Assembly (NCBI RefSeq): GCF_023101345.1
Contig: NZ_CP095848.1
Span: 2,797,297-2,861,296 of the forward strand
Direction: 5' to 3'
Length of the DNA stretch: 64,000 nucleotides
From: Hymenobacter sublimis
GTDB lineage: Bacteria; Bacteroidota; Bacteroidia; Cytophagales; Hymenobacteraceae
Numbering within the stretch: the stretch's first letter is position 1; each line of letters opens with the position of its first letter. The notes beneath the pieces were generated by a model. The model did not search any database and was not told the DNA's origin. It saw only the letters and a program-made list of their open reading frames with translations. The position numbers and the translations under genes are program-made. Positions 1 to 8,135 of this stretch are shown here, one piece after another.

Positions 1-476
1 TTGTAAGCGTAGGAGTGCCAAGTGCTGGGTAGGTCTTCCCCAATTTCCACCTTGATGTTGCACTCCTCTTCCACCTCGCGCAGGGCGCCCAGGGCGGGGT
101 CTTCCTCCTTTTTAAGCTTGCCCTTGGGCAAATCCCACTTACCTAGCCGGTAGATCATCAGAATCTGACCATCCTTCACCACCAGGCCACCGGCCGCCTT
201 CACAATCTTAAACTGATCTTTCAGATGCAGAATAAGACGCTTTTTCTTGCGCGCCAGCAGGGTAAGAGAAGTTAGCTTTTTCAGCTTTTTTACTTCCATC
301 AGACGTAGCAACCGGTCCACGAACACGTCCGTTACGTCGCGCACGAGCACATCCCCAATCAGATCCTTGGAGATGAACTCATCTTCCGGATTTAAAATCA
401 GGTCGTACTTGTGCTTGTATATCTTCTCGCTGTTCTTCTTGATAATCAGCGGAATATCGTTGATGAAAACGTTCAT
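1..476 (-). CDS. NUDIX hydrolase family protein (3' end beyond window)
   Basis: Reads right to left from ATG at 474-476 and runs off the window start, so the C-terminus is missing. The first 60 or so residues are a lysine-rich segment without an obvious fold. After it comes a NUDIX domain start (AAGGLVVKDGQILMIYR) and the NUDIX box, visible as GKLKKEEDPALGALREVEEE, with the metal-binding REVEEE glutamates intact. The family hydrolyses nucleoside diphosphates linked to another moiety; the substrate cannot be told from sequence. It is divergent from the phosphoesterase gene at 679, with about 200 bases between them. Confidence 0.85.
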   Translation of the reverse strand, partial: MNVFINDIPLIIKKNSEKIYKHKYDLILNPEDEFISKDLIGDVLVRDVTDVFVDRLLRLMEVKKLKKLTSLTLLARKKKRLILHLKDQFKIVKAAGGLVVKDGQILMIYRLGKWDLPKGKLKKEEDPALGALREVEEECNIKVEIGEDLPSTWHSYAY

Positions 477-665
477 CGCGGGGTAATCTGGAGGGGCGAA
501 AAGGGGACTCAGGCGGGTTGCTGCAAAACACAGCATATTTCCCCGGAAACGAAAGCCTCCGGGGTCGGGCAAGATACGGGATGTCCGCGGTTGTGTTGTA
601 TAAAGCTGCGCCGCTACGAAATAAAGCAGCTGCACCAGCCGGCAGGAAACCTGCCCCGCGCCTAC

Positions 666-673
666 TACCTTCG
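666..673 (+). promoter_or_regulatory. possible -7 box TACCTTCG, leaderless arrangement
   Basis: TACCTTCG matches the Bacteroidota -7 consensus TAnnTTTG at all but one base. It ends five bases before the ATG at 679, so transcription would begin at or next to the start codon. No clear -33 TTTG partner is seen. Confidence 0.35.
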
Positions 674-678
674 TCGGT

Positions 679-1173
679 ATGAAGAAAATTGGTCTGCTTT
701 CTGACACGCACAGCTACCTGGACGAGCGGATTCTGCACCACTTGCAGGAGTGCGACGAAATCTGGCACGCCGGTGATTTTGGTACGGCAGAAGTAGCCGA
801 AGCTCTGGCGGCAGTAGCGCCCCTGCGCGGCGTGTACGGCAACATCGATGGTTCCGACGTGCGCCACACTCAGCCGCTGGTGCAGAATTTCGAGCTGGAA
901 GGCCTGCGGGTGCTCATGACCCACATTGGCGGTTACCCCGGCCACTACAGCCCCGCTGCCCGGCCCCTGGTGCAGCAGGAGCGCCCCGGCCTCTTTATTA
1001 GCGGCCACTCCCACATTCTTAAAGTAATGCCCGACCCGAAGCTGGGTTTGCTGCACCTTAACCCGGGCGCAGCCGGTCGCCACGGCTTCCACAAGGTGCG
1101 CACGCTGCTACGCTTTGCCGTAGCCGAGGGCCGGGTGCAGCAGCTGCAAGTGGTGGAACTGGGACCTAAATAA
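679..1173 (+). CDS. YfcE/MJ0936-type metallophosphoesterase
   Basis: The 164-residue protein has the usual length of the small YfcE-like phosphodiesterases. Metal-binding motifs appear in order: SDTHS near the N-terminus, AGDFG, GNIDG (the family's GNxD), MTHIGG, and the C-terminal GHSH. This family hydrolyses phosphodiesters with two metal ions; the natural substrate is usually unknown. The protein has no signal peptide and is probably cytoplasmic. It stands alone, divergent from the NUDIX gene. Confidence 0.9.
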   Translation: MKKIGLLSDTHSYLDERILHHLQECDEIWHAGDFGTAEVAEALAAVAPLRGVYGNIDGSDVRHTQPLVQNFELEGLRVLMTHIGGYPGHYSPAARPLVQQERPGLFISGHSHILKVMPDPKLGLLHLNPGAAGRHGFHKVRTLLRFAVAEGRVQQLQVVELGPK

Positions 1174-1248
1174 CACCTTGCTAACTTGACTCCGGCCTTT
1201 CCCTTGCGCAGCTCTCGTACGACTACCTATGCACTTTCCACCAATTAA

Positions 1249-1282
1249 AAAAGCGCCTCTTCCCGCAGGAAAAGGCGCTTTT
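1249..1282 (-). terminator. hairpin terminator of the small basic-protein gene
   Basis: AAAAGCGCCT at 1249-1258 pairs perfectly with AGGCGCTTTT at 1273-1282. Read on the minus strand it is followed by a T run, placing it after the gene at 1343-1513. The A/T flanks on both sides could make it bidirectional with the phosphoesterase gene. Confidence 0.75.
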
Positions 1283-1342
1283 GAGAATTCTGGTTTGATA
1301 CCCACCGACACCGGGGTAGGTGCACCAGACGCAAAGTCCGGA

Positions 1343-1513
1343 CTAAGCGGCGGCTTCGGTCGTAGCGTCGCTCTTGGTGAAGCGGGCCTTCAGCTCGTCG
1401 AGGTCCACGTTCTTCAGAACGGGCGTGAGGAGCAATTGCTTAATGATGCGCTGCTTGTTGTTGGCGCGGGCAATGTTCTTGCGGTGCTTCCGCTTCAGAC
1501 GGGTAACGGTCAT
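1343..1513 (-). CDS. small basic conserved-looking protein, 56 aa
   Basis: A short gene with ATG at 1511-1513 and TAG at 1343-1345. The product starts MTVTRLKRKHRKNIARANNK and is dense in Lys, Arg and Asn for its first 27 residues, then ends in a short acidic/alanine tail. The composition suggests an RNA- or ribosome-binding small protein, but I do not recognise a named family. Support for it being a gene: GC-rich codon use like its neighbours, an isolated position with its own terminator, and a good start. The alternative plus-strand reading over the same stretch has no plausible product. Confidence 0.7.
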   Translation of the reverse strand: MTVTRLKRKHRKNIARANNKQRIIKQLLLTPVLKNVDLDELKARFTKSDATTEAAA

Positions 1514-1614
1514 TTTTCCGGGTCGGTTTAGGTCTTCTACTAAATGAGGGGCAAAAGTAACGACTAAATTTGAAACCGGGAAACCTTTCCCGCTTTTCCT
1601 TCCTATCCTAACCC

Positions 1615-2640
1615 ATGAATGATTCTGTGATTGACCTGCGCTCCGATACCGTGACGCGCCCCACTCCGTCTATGCTGGAGGCCATGTTCCGGGCCCGCGT
1701 GGGCGACGATGTGTACGAGGAGGACCCCACTGTGCGGGCCCTGGAGCAGGAGGCCGCCGCCCATTTCGGGCTGGAAGCCGGCTTGTTCTGCCCCTCCGGC
1801 ACCATGACCAACCAAATTGCTATTAAGGCCCACACCGAGCCCCTATCGGAGGTAATCTGCGAGCAGAACTCGCACATTTATCTGTGGGAAGTAGGCGGCA
1901 TTGCTTTCCATTCGGGCGCTTCGGTGGCTCTGCTGCCGGGCAACCGCGGCCGCCTGACCGCCGCCCAGGTAGAGGCCGCCATCCGCCCCGTGAATGTGCA
2001 TTACCCCACTACTAGCCTCATTTCGCTGGAAAACACCCACAACCGCGGCGGGGGTAGCTGCTACGGACTGGGGGAACTAGAAAGCATTGCCGAAGTAGCC
2101 CGCCGCCACCAGATTCCGCTCCACCTCGATGGAGCGCGCATCTTCAACGCCCTGGCAGCCACCGGCCAGCCAGCCCAGGAATATGGCCGCATTTTCGATA
2201 CCATTTCGGTGTGCTTAAGCAAGGGCCTGGGGGCGCCGGTGGGTTCCGTGCTTTTGGGCAGCCAGGCGTTTATCCAGAAAACCAAGCGCATTCGCAAGGT
2301 GATGGGCGGGGGCATGCGCCAAGCTGGCTACATTGCCGCCGCGGGCCTGTATGCCCTAGAACACAACGTGGAGCGCCTCACCGACGACCACCGCCGCGCC
2401 CGGCAGTTGGGTGCTACCCTAGCGGCCCAAAGCTACGTGGCGGAAGTGCTGCCCGTGGAAACCAACTTGGTCATCTTCCGCCTCCAGGAAGCTACCCCCG
2501 CCGAGCAGTTCCTGGCCCGGCTAGAGCAGCAGGGCATTCGGGCTACCTCCTTTGGGCCCCAAATGATTCGGTTTGTAACCCACCTGGATATTGACGACGC
2601 CATGATCAGCCGCGTAGAAGCGGTGCTGGCAGCTATGTAG
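1615..2640 (+). CDS. ltaE: low-specificity L-threonine aldolase
   Basis: The 341-residue protein is a fold-type I PLP enzyme of the threonine aldolase family, which splits L-threonine or L-allo-threonine into glycine and acetaldehyde. Visible markers are the N-terminal IDLRSDTVTRPT, GDDVYEEDPTV, CPSGTMTNQIA, LENTHNRGGG, HLDGARIFNA, and the PLP lysine in CLSKGLGAP (about K203). Length and motif order are normal for the family. A strong hairpin follows. Confidence 0.95.
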   Translation: MNDSVIDLRSDTVTRPTPSMLEAMFRARVGDDVYEEDPTVRALEQEAAAHFGLEAGLFCPSGTMTNQIAIKAHTEPLSEVICEQNSHIYLWEVGGIAFHSGASVALLPGNRGRLTAAQVEAAIRPVNVHYPTTSLISLENTHNRGGGSCYGLGELESIAEVARRHQIPLHLDGARIFNALAATGQPAQEYGRIFDTISVCLSKGLGAPVGSVLLGSQAFIQKTKRIRKVMGGGMRQAGYIAAAGLYALEHNVERLTDDHRRARQLGATLAAQSYVAEVLPVETNLVIFRLQEATPAEQFLARLEQQGIRATSFGPQMIRFVTHLDIDDAMISRVEAVLAAM

Positions 2641-2669
2641 CCCCGCGTTGCTTCGTACCCGTAAGAAAT

Positions 2670-2726
2670 AAATCCGCCCGAGTAGGCCCGGAGGCGTCAG
2701 GCCTCAGGCCCTACCCGGGCGGATTT
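2670..2726 (+). terminator. intrinsic terminator after ltaE
   Basis: AAATCCGCCCG (2670-2680) pairs with CGGGCGGATTT (2716-2726), and the intervening bases can form further GC pairs. It lies 30 bases after the ltaE stop. Confidence 0.8.
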
Positions 2727-2815
2727 CCTACCCCGCAGCCGGCATAAGCTGGCGCTTCAGGGGGCCGCCGCGTATCTTTCGGCTCCTGCCCCTGCTCTCG
2801 ACCTACCTCTTTCCC

Positions 2816-3481
2816 ATGAATCCTTCCCTTTTCGTTATTGGAGACGTGCACGGCTGCTACCATACGTTTCGGGAATTGCTGGGGCACTGGCGGCCGGCGC
2901 AGGAGCTGCTGGTGCAAACCGGCGACCTAGTGGATCGGGGCCGATTTGCACCCGAATGCGTGCAGCTGGCTATTGAGCTGGAGGCCCGGCACCCGGGCCG
3001 CACGGTGTTTCTGCTGGGCAACCACGAGTACGAAATGCTGAAGCACTTCGGGCCCGACGGCCCCAACCCGCCCTGGTTGGGCTGGGGCGGACGGGCCACC
3101 GTGCAGCAGTACCAGGGCCGGCGCGAGCTGCTGCACCAGCATTTGGCCTGGCTTCAGCAGCGGCCCTTCACCTGGGAGAATGACCACCTGCTCATCAGCC
3201 ACGCCGGTTTTGCCGATACGCCAACTCCCCTGGACCCAGAAGATATGGATGGGGTACTCTGGCGGCGCGGGCCCCTGCGCAACATGGGCCGGCGCCAGGT
3301 GGTAGGGCACACGCCTACCCCGGCGGGCGTCCCAACGTTTAATGCGGCGGCCAACGTGTTTAACATCGATACGGGAGCTTGCTTCGGCCATAACCTCAGC
3401 GGCCTGCGCGTGTCCTTCAGCGGCGAAGTACTGGGGGAAGTATTGATTCCGACTTCACTGCTGGATATTGTTTTGGCTTAA
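2816..3481 (+). CDS. PPP-family metallophosphoesterase (PrpE/ApaH-like)
   Basis: The 221-residue protein carries the calcineurin-like PPP signature in order: GDVHGC (residues 9-14), GDLVDRG, GNHE, SHAGF and GHTPT. It resembles bacterial serine/threonine protein phosphatases and diadenosine tetraphosphatases; sequence alone does not decide between phosphoprotein and Ap4A substrates. ATG at 2816 immediately precedes the first conserved strand. A possible -7 box TATCTTTC lies at 2773-2780. The glycosylase gene follows 24 bases after the stop, so the two may be co-transcribed. Confidence 0.85.
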   Translation: MNPSLFVIGDVHGCYHTFRELLGHWRPAQELLVQTGDLVDRGRFAPECVQLAIELEARHPGRTVFLLGNHEYEMLKHFGPDGPNPPWLGWGGRATVQQYQGRRELLHQHLAWLQQRPFTWENDHLLISHAGFADTPTPLDPEDMDGVLWRRGPLRNMGRRQVVGHTPTPAGVPTFNAAANVFNIDTGACFGHNLSGLRVSFSGEVLGEVLIPTSLLDIVLA

Positions 3482-3505
3482 CCTCTCCCCTGCTGTTCCT
3501 TGCCC

Positions 3506-4144
3506 ATGTCTGCTAGCGCCTTGCCCCTTCCTGCTAACCCTGCCTTGCTTCACCTAACCCAGGCCGACCCGGTACTGGCCGCGCTTATCCGGCAGGGTCG
3601 TCCTATTGCGGCTTCCGCCCACGAGGATTTGTACCTGGCGTTGCTACGAGCCATTGTCAGCCAGCAGATTTCCACGAAAGCGGCCGCTGCCATTTGGCGC
3701 AAAGTACAGGCCTTGTTTCCGCCCGATGGCTACCCGGCGCCGGCCGCTCTGCTTCTGCTCACCGATGAAGACCTGCGGGCGGCGGGCATCTCGCGTCAGA
3801 AAGCAGGCTACCTGCGGGCCATTGCCGATTTCGCCCAGCAGGACCAGCTCGACCACGCCCACCTCAGCCAGCTGTCGGAGGAAGAGTTTACGCGCCACCT
3901 TACCCAGATTAAAGGGGTAGGTCGCTGGACCGCCCAAATGCTGCAGATGTTTGCCCTGGATCAGCCCGACGTATTTCCCGAGGGTGATTTGGGCATTCAG
4001 AATGCCATGCGCCGGCACTACGGCCTGCCGGAAACCGGCCGGGCCCTGCTCAAACGGATGCTGGAAGTAGCCGAGCCCTGGCGCCCCTACCGCACGCTGG
4101 CCAGCAAGTACCTCTGGCAATCCTTGGATAACCAGCCGGGGTAG
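3506..4144 (+). CDS. AlkA-like DNA-3-methyladenine glycosylase II
   Basis: A 212-residue HhH-GPD base-excision glycosylase. It has the IVSQQIS helix, a helix-hairpin-helix seen as QIKGVGRWTAQM, and the catalytic aspartate in VFPEGDLGIQ, which is the AlkA arrangement; the iron-sulfur cysteines of MutY/Nth are absent. Such enzymes remove alkylated purines. I start at ATG 3506; a TTG two codons earlier is possible but unnecessary. Probably co-transcribed with the phosphoesterase upstream. Confidence 0.9.
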   Translation: MSASALPLPANPALLHLTQADPVLAALIRQGRPIAASAHEDLYLALLRAIVSQQISTKAAAAIWRKVQALFPPDGYPAPAALLLLTDEDLRAAGISRQKAGYLRAIADFAQQDQLDHAHLSQLSEEEFTRHLTQIKGVGRWTAQMLQMFALDQPDVFPEGDLGIQNAMRRHYGLPETGRALLKRMLEVAEPWRPYRTLASKYLWQSLDNQPG

Positions 4145-4147
4145 GCG

Positions 4148-4357
4148 CTACTCCCCGGTGTTGCCGTTCCGCTCGTTGCGGCGGGCATCCCAAATGCCCA
4201 GCCCAATGGCTATAAAGGTGGAAATGAAGGGCACAAAGAACCCAAACAGCAGCCACGGCCAAAACCGCCGGCCATACATGTGCGCAATGTAAACGGTCAT
4301 TACCGCCGACAGCAGGCAGACAGGCAGGGCAAAAAACAGCAGGTTAAGCAATTCCAT
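4148..4357 (-). CDS. small two-helix membrane protein
   Basis: A 69-residue product with two hydrophobic segments (about residues 4-25 and 34-54) separated by HMYGRRFWPW and ending in a charged tail (DARRNERNGN). I do not recognise a function. It ends only four bases from the convergent glycosylase gene. It lies 21 bases downstream of the cysteine-rich gene on the same strand and may be the last gene of a run starting with the DUF58 gene. Confidence 0.65.
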   Translation of the reverse strand: MELLNLLFFALPVCLLSAVMTVYIAHMYGRRFWPWLLFGFFVPFISTFIAIGLGIWDARRNERNGNTGE

Positions 4358-4378
4358 GGGGCAAAAGTACGCAGAAGC

Positions 4379-4636
4379 CTAGTGGTAGCGGGCGGGCACC
4401 TGCTGCAGTTGCGTGTTCATCTGCCAGTTTTGCGGCTTCATGTTCGGGTAAAACCACACCGCGCCGGCCGCCAGCCACTGGGCGCGGTACCCCCGGGCCG
4501 AATTGGGGGTGTAATCATCGTAGCCAAACACTACCCCGCAACACGCGCAGGTGCTGTAATCCGGTGAGTGCCCATCGGGCCCCCACGGCGACTCGTCGTA
4601 ATCAAGGCCGCATACCCGGCAATACCACAGTTCCAT
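4379..4636 (-). CDS. cysteine-rich CxxC/CxCC small protein of unknown function
   Basis: The 85-residue product begins MELWYCRVCGLDYDESPWG and continues with CACCGVVFGYDD. The CxxC plus CxCC cysteines look like a rubredoxin-like zinc site. Similar short proteins are, from memory, found across Bacillota and Bacteroidota as uncharacterised solo genes, sharing the DExPWGxDG and YRxxWxxxGxxWF patterns also visible here. No role can be assigned. It follows the DUF58 gene by 15 bases on the same strand. Confidence 0.75.
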   Translation of the reverse strand: MELWYCRVCGLDYDESPWGPDGHSPDYSTCACCGVVFGYDDYTPNSARGYRAQWLAAGAVWFYPNMKPQNWQMNTQLQQVPARYH

Positions 4637-4651
4637 GAGCTTAGCAGCTAC

Positions 4652-5572
4652 TTACCGCACCTTGCCGCGCTTCACCAGGTAGGCGTACAGCACCTTATCA
4701 AACGGCTCGCGGATATCAACCGGCACGAAATCAATCTTGTACTGCCCACAGCGCAGGGCTAGCTCGTGCTCGTACTGGCGCATGGTGGTCTGGTACTGTT
4801 CCCGAATCTGGCTGGGCTGCAGTTTCACGGTTTGCCCGGTTTCCAGGTCCTCGAAAAGGTAGGGCCGGTCCTGGAAGTTGAAATCAGCCTCGGTGGCGCG
4901 GTCCATGACGTGGAACAGGAGCACCTCGTGGTGCTGGTGGCGTAGGTGCTGCAGGGCGGCCAGCGTCTCGGTTTGCTCCTCCGGGGCCCGGCCCAGCATA
5001 TCCGAAAACAGCACGACTAGGGAGCGTTTCGGGATTTGCTGGGCAATGGTATGAATCACACCCGACACATCGGTGCGGGCGCGGCCGGGGGTAGCGGGGC
5101 GCTCCAGCAGTTGCTGCAAGGTCAGGAGCAGGGTGTGACGGTGCGTGCTGGTAGAGCGCACGGGCGTTTGCAGCTCTACCTGGTCGGCGAAGGTGACGAG
5201 GCCCACAGCGTCGCGCTGCTTTTGCAGCAGCGTAGTAATGGCCGCCGCGCAAAGCACTGAAAACCGCAGCTTATCGTGGGTGGGAGCCGGGTAGTACATG
5301 CTCGGGCTTACATCGAGCAGCAGGTGGCAGCGCAGGTTGGTTTCCTCCTCATAGCGCTTCACAAACAGCTTATCGGTGCGGGCAAACACTTTCCAGTCGA
5401 GGTGGCGGGTGCTTTCCCCGGGGTTGTAGAGGCGGTGCTCCGAAAACTCTACCGAAAACCCGTGGTAGGGCGACTGGTGCAGGCCCGTGATAAAGCCCTC
5501 CACCAGCTGGCGAGCCAGAAACTCCAGATTTTCAAACGAGCGAACGGCGGCTAAGTCGAGAGCTTGAGGCAT
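4652..5572 (-). CDS. DUF58 domain protein (MoxR-associated type)
   Basis: A 306-residue protein from ATG at 5570-5572; the reading frame is open 65 codons further upstream but that part has no family-like sequence. The diagnostic DUF58 block is visible as NPGESTRHLDWKVFARTDKL, followed by a vWA-like domain (LLLDVSPSMYY, VVLFSDMLGR). Relatives usually sit beside a MoxR AAA ATPase and act in envelope-associated complexes, but no moxR is next to this gene. Function remains unproven. Two small genes follow closely on the same strand. Confidence 0.88.
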   Translation of the reverse strand: MPQALDLAAVRSFENLEFLARQLVEGFITGLHQSPYHGFSVEFSEHRLYNPGESTRHLDWKVFARTDKLFVKRYEEETNLRCHLLLDVSPSMYYPAPTHDKLRFSVLCAAAITTLLQKQRDAVGLVTFADQVELQTPVRSTSTHRHTLLLTLQQLLERPATPGRARTDVSGVIHTIAQQIPKRSLVVLFSDMLGRAPEEQTETLAALQHLRHQHHEVLLFHVMDRATEADFNFQDRPYLFEDLETGQTVKLQPSQIREQYQTTMRQYEHELALRCGQYKIDFVPVDIREPFDKVLYAYLVKRGKVR

Positions 5573-6028
5573 AACGGGCAGAGGTGGTTTTCTTGGGACG
5601 GAGGCCCGCACCAAGGTACAAGGAAACCAAAGGAAACCCGCTGATACGGCCCCTTGCAGCCGCAACAGTTGCCAGCTCCCACCGGTTCGGTGAGGCCGCT
5701 CCCATAATGGCCTTTGCCAGGGCAAGGAACCACTTAAAAACCCAGGACTAGGGACGCTTTCCTGCATAACAGGCTGATCAAACAGGAAGCAGCAGGATCA
5801 TTTTTTATATAGTGATGTGTAGATATTTATCTTGCTTTTATACCAGCCATCTGCAACCAGGGCTAACAGGCCTTATAACCCTTATATTTTGCTTAAAGCC
5901 GTATTTTTGGGATGAATGCCTGGGAAAATGAAAAAGCTGGACTTCAAATTTTTATATCTAGCTGAAAGCACGTATTTTGCGCTGAACTTCAATAATCTTG
6001 GAATAACAAAACTTTACCGGAAGGAACT
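5573..6028. other. 455-base intergenic region, AT-rich in its right half
   Basis: Divergent region between the DUF58 gene and the PUR-like gene. From about 5790 the sequence becomes much more AT-rich than the surroundings. It contains TATTTTTG at 5902-5909, a full TAnnTTTG match, pointing toward the PUR-like gene 120 bases downstream, and further TATTTTG-like strings around 5885 and 5972. I see no convincing gene here; short frames lack family features. Confidence 0.5.
5902..5909 (+). promoter_or_regulatory. possible -7 promoter element TATTTTTG
   Basis: Exact TAnnTTTG match upstream of the PUR-like gene at 6029, in an AT-rich stretch. No clear -33 element at the right spacing, so confidence is limited. 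Confidence 0.35.
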
Positions 6029-6382
6029 GTGGAAGACCGTCACGACCAGGAAGAAATTTACTCCCAACGCATTAAAGCAGGTAAGCGCACGTACTTTTTC
6101 GACGTGAAAGCCACCCGCGGCCAGGACTACTATCTGACCATTACGGAGAGCAAGCGTCGCCTGCGCGACGACGATACGTTCTCTTACGAAAAGCACAAGA
6201 TTTTCCTCTATAAGGAAGACTTCCTCAAGTTCGTGGATGCCCTGCAGGACGCCGTGGACTATGTGCGCGAGGAGCTGCTGACCCCCGAAGAAGTAGCCGA
6301 ACTGGACCGCCCCCGCCCCGCCTACGACAACGAAGGCCGCGACGGTGGCTACACGGCCCGCGCCACCGACGAGACATACTAA
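6029..6382 (+). CDS. PUR-like nucleic-acid-binding protein (DUF3276)
   Basis: The 117-residue protein matches the Bacteroidota PUR-alpha-like family. The core reads EIYSQRIKAGKRTYFFDVKA then YYLTITESKRR and IFLYKEDFLKFVDAL, followed by an acidic and disordered tail. PUR-repeat proteins bind single-stranded nucleic acid; the cellular role in bacteria is not settled. The start is a GTG (VEDRHDQEE), chosen because the family begins with a short acidic stretch just before EIYS. AGGA lies just before it. A terminator follows. Confidence 0.88.
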   Translation: MEDRHDQEEIYSQRIKAGKRTYFFDVKATRGQDYYLTITESKRRLRDDDTFSYEKHKIFLYKEDFLKFVDALQDAVDYVREELLTPEEVAELDRPRPAYDNEGRDGGYTARATDETY

Positions 6383-6444
6383 CCCTTATCCGGAAGCCTA
6401 GCGAAACACGCATTACTACCTGATTTTTTTCTGCTTCCTACCAC

Positions 6445-6482
6445 ACGGCGCGTCCGGCTTCAGCCTGGGCGCGCCGTTTTGG
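6445..6482 (+). terminator. terminator after the PUR-like gene
   Basis: ACGGCGCG (6445-6452) pairs with CGCGCCGT (6470-6477), followed by a short T run. Confidence 0.75.
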
Positions 6483-6588
6483 CTTCAGGGCCAGCTGAAC
6501 GGCAAGTATCCAGTCGGCTTTACGGGGCGGGCACTAGGTTCCGGGCCGGCTGGCTTAACCAGCCGTGCTTTCCTTGGAAAAAGCCCCG

Positions 6589-6596
6589 TACCTTTG
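6589..6596 (+). promoter_or_regulatory. -7 promoter element TACCTTTG for ychF
   Basis: TACCTTTG is an exact TAnnTTTG match, placed about 60 bases before the ychF ATG. A -33 element is not obvious. Confidence 0.45.
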
Positions 6597-6622
6597 CGCC
6601 ACGAATTGCGCCCTGGGCCCAA

Positions 6623-6652
6623 CTCACCATCTCACTAACTCACTATTTCACC
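6623..6652. repeat. solo end of the TCACCATCTCAC repeat before ychF
   Basis: CTCACCATCTCACTAACTCA...TTTCACC matches the right end of the element at 51428-51461 at about 25 of 30 bases. It lies in the ychF leader, six bases before the ATG. Confidence 0.6.
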
Positions 6653-6657
6653 GTCAT

Positions 6658-7755
6658 ATGGGTCTCCGCTGCGGTATCGTCGGCCTGCCGAACGTGGGCA
6701 AATCCACGCTGTTCAACGCTCTTTCTAACGCCAAGGCCGAGTCGGCCAACTACCCTTTCTGCACCATTGAGCCGAACGTGGGCGTCATTACCGTGCCCGA
6801 TGAGCGCCTCCAGATTCTGGAGCAGCTGGTAAACCCCAAGCGCGTGCTGCCTACCATCATTGAGTTCGTGGACATTGCGGGCCTGGTGAAGGGTGCCTCC
6901 AAGGGCGAAGGCCTGGGCAACAAGTTCCTGGCCAACATTCGGGAGGTAGACGCCATCATTCACGTGGTACGCTGCTTCGACGACCCCAACATTGTGCACG
7001 TAGCTGGCGGCGTAGACCCCGTCTTCGACAAGGATGTCATTGACACCGAATTGCAGATCAAGGACCTGGAGAGCGTAGACAAGAAGCTGGCAAAAGCAGA
7101 GCGCTCGGCCAAAAGCGGCGACGCCCTAGCCAAGAAAGAGGTAGTGGCCCTGCAGCGCTTCAAAGATGCCCTGGAAGCCGGCCAGAACGCCCGCGCCGTG
7201 CAGGTTACCCCCGAGGAGTTGGAAGCAGTAGCCGACCTACAGCTGCTCACCATCAAGCCGGTGATTTACGTGGCCAACGTGGACGAAGGTAGCATTCAGG
7301 GCGGCAATGCCCACACGGCCGCTTTGCGGGCCCACGTAGCCCAGGAAGGCGCCGAAGTGGTGCTGGTATCGGCCGCCATTGAGTCGCAGATTGCGGAAAT
7401 GGAAGACCCCGAGGAAAAGGAAATGTTTTTGGCCGAGTATGGCCTCACCGAGTCGGGCCTAAACCGCCTGATTCGCGCCTCCTACTCGCTGCTCAACCTG
7501 ATTACCTACTTCACGGCGGGTGTGCAGGAAGTACGCGCCTGGACCATCCACCGCGGCGATAAAGCGCCCCAGGCCGCCGGCGTCATCCACTCCGACTTCG
7601 AGAAGGGTTTCATCCGGGCCGAGGTGATTAAGCTGGCTGACTACCAGGAGTACAAGACCGAAGTGAAAATTAAGGAAGCCGGTAAAATGGCCGTGGAAGG
7701 CAAGGACTACGTGGTGCAGGACGGCGACATCATGCACTTCCGCTTCAACGTTTAA
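6658..7755 (+). CDS. ychF: redox-regulated ribosome-associated ATPase/GTPase YchF (OLA1 family)
   Basis: The 365-residue product is full length for YchF. It opens [20 protein letters not shown] with the P-loop, then [32 protein letters not shown], and ends in the TGS-like domain [13 protein letters not shown]...[10 protein letters not shown]. YchF binds ATP preferentially over GTP and associates with ribosomes in stress responses. ATG at 6658 is favoured over the upstream extension because family members start exactly with this [11 protein letters not shown] segment. Confidence 0.97.
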   Translation: MGLRCGIVGLPNVGKSTLFNALSNAKAESANYPFCTIEPNVGVITVPDERLQILEQLVNPKRVLPTIIEFVDIAGLVKGASKGEGLGNKFLANIREVDAIIHVVRCFDDPNIVHVAGGVDPVFDKDVIDTELQIKDLESVDKKLAKAERSAKSGDALAKKEVVALQRFKDALEAGQNARAVQVTPEELEAVADLQLLTIKPVIYVANVDEGSIQGGNAHTAALRAHVAQEGAEVVLVSAAIESQIAEMEDPEEKEMFLAEYGLTESGLNRLIRASYSLLNLITYFTAGVQEVRAWTIHRGDKAPQAAGVIHSDFEKGFIRAEVIKLADYQEYKTEVKIKEAGKMAVEGKDYVVQDGDIMHFRFNV

Positions 7756-7802
7756 TCACGGATTTAGACGGATTTTCCGAATTACACGGATTCTGTTCGA
7801 CT
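7756..7802. repeat. short ACGGATT direct-repeat tract
   Basis: Just after the ychF stop, ACGGATT occurs three times in about 45 bases (CACGGATT, GACGGATT, CACGGATT) at close spacing. It does not form a strong hairpin. Confidence 0.4.
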
Positions 7803-7827
7803 CTCAGGTGATAAGCCTACCCCTCCG

Positions 7828-8037
7828 ATGGAAGTAAAAGACAGCAACGGCAACTTGCTCATCGAGGGCGACTCCGTTACCATTACCAAGGACCTAAAGG
7901 TGAAAGGCATGGCGCAGGCGCTGAAGCGCGGCACTGTGGTCAAGAACATTCGCCTCACCAACAGCCCCAGCGAGGTTGAAGGCAAAGCCGGGGGCAGTAT
8001 GTTGGTTATCAAAACGGAGTTCATAAAGAAGGCATAA
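7828..8037 (+). CDS. PhnA/YjdM domain protein, short form
   Basis: The 69-residue product equals the C-terminal domain of PhnA-like proteins: VKDSNGNLLIEGDSVTITKDLKVKG...LKRGTVVKNIRLT. Full-length PhnA/YjdM has an N-terminal zinc ribbon that is absent here. Despite the old name, a role in phosphonate use is not established for this domain. It lies 72 bases after ychF on the same strand and has its own terminator. Confidence 0.88.
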   Translation: MEVKDSNGNLLIEGDSVTITKDLKVKGMAQALKRGTVVKNIRLTNSPSEVEGKAGGSMLVIKTEFIKKA

Positions 8038-8066
8038 CACGGCTTCTACGGCTGCTCAGTACCTTG

Positions 8067-8101
8067 AGCGCCCCGGTCGAACCATTCGACCGGGGCGCTT
8101 T
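8067..8101 (+). terminator. strong terminator after the PhnA-like gene
   Basis: AGCGCCCCGGTCGA pairs perfectly with TCGACCGGGGCGCT (ends near 8099), followed by TTGATTT. Confidence 0.85.
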
Positions 8102-8135
8102 GATTTATATGCTGATACATATCAGCCAAGACGCT

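Noticed and set aside
379-1092. Long minus-strand open frame over the phosphoesterase gene
   Set aside because: It lies opposite a clear metallophosphoesterase and its product has no family features; it is an antisense shadow in GC-rich DNA.
7756-7802. Terminator after ychF
   Set aside because: The ACGGATT repeats are direct, not inverted, and do not form a good stem; the next gene may be co-transcribed.
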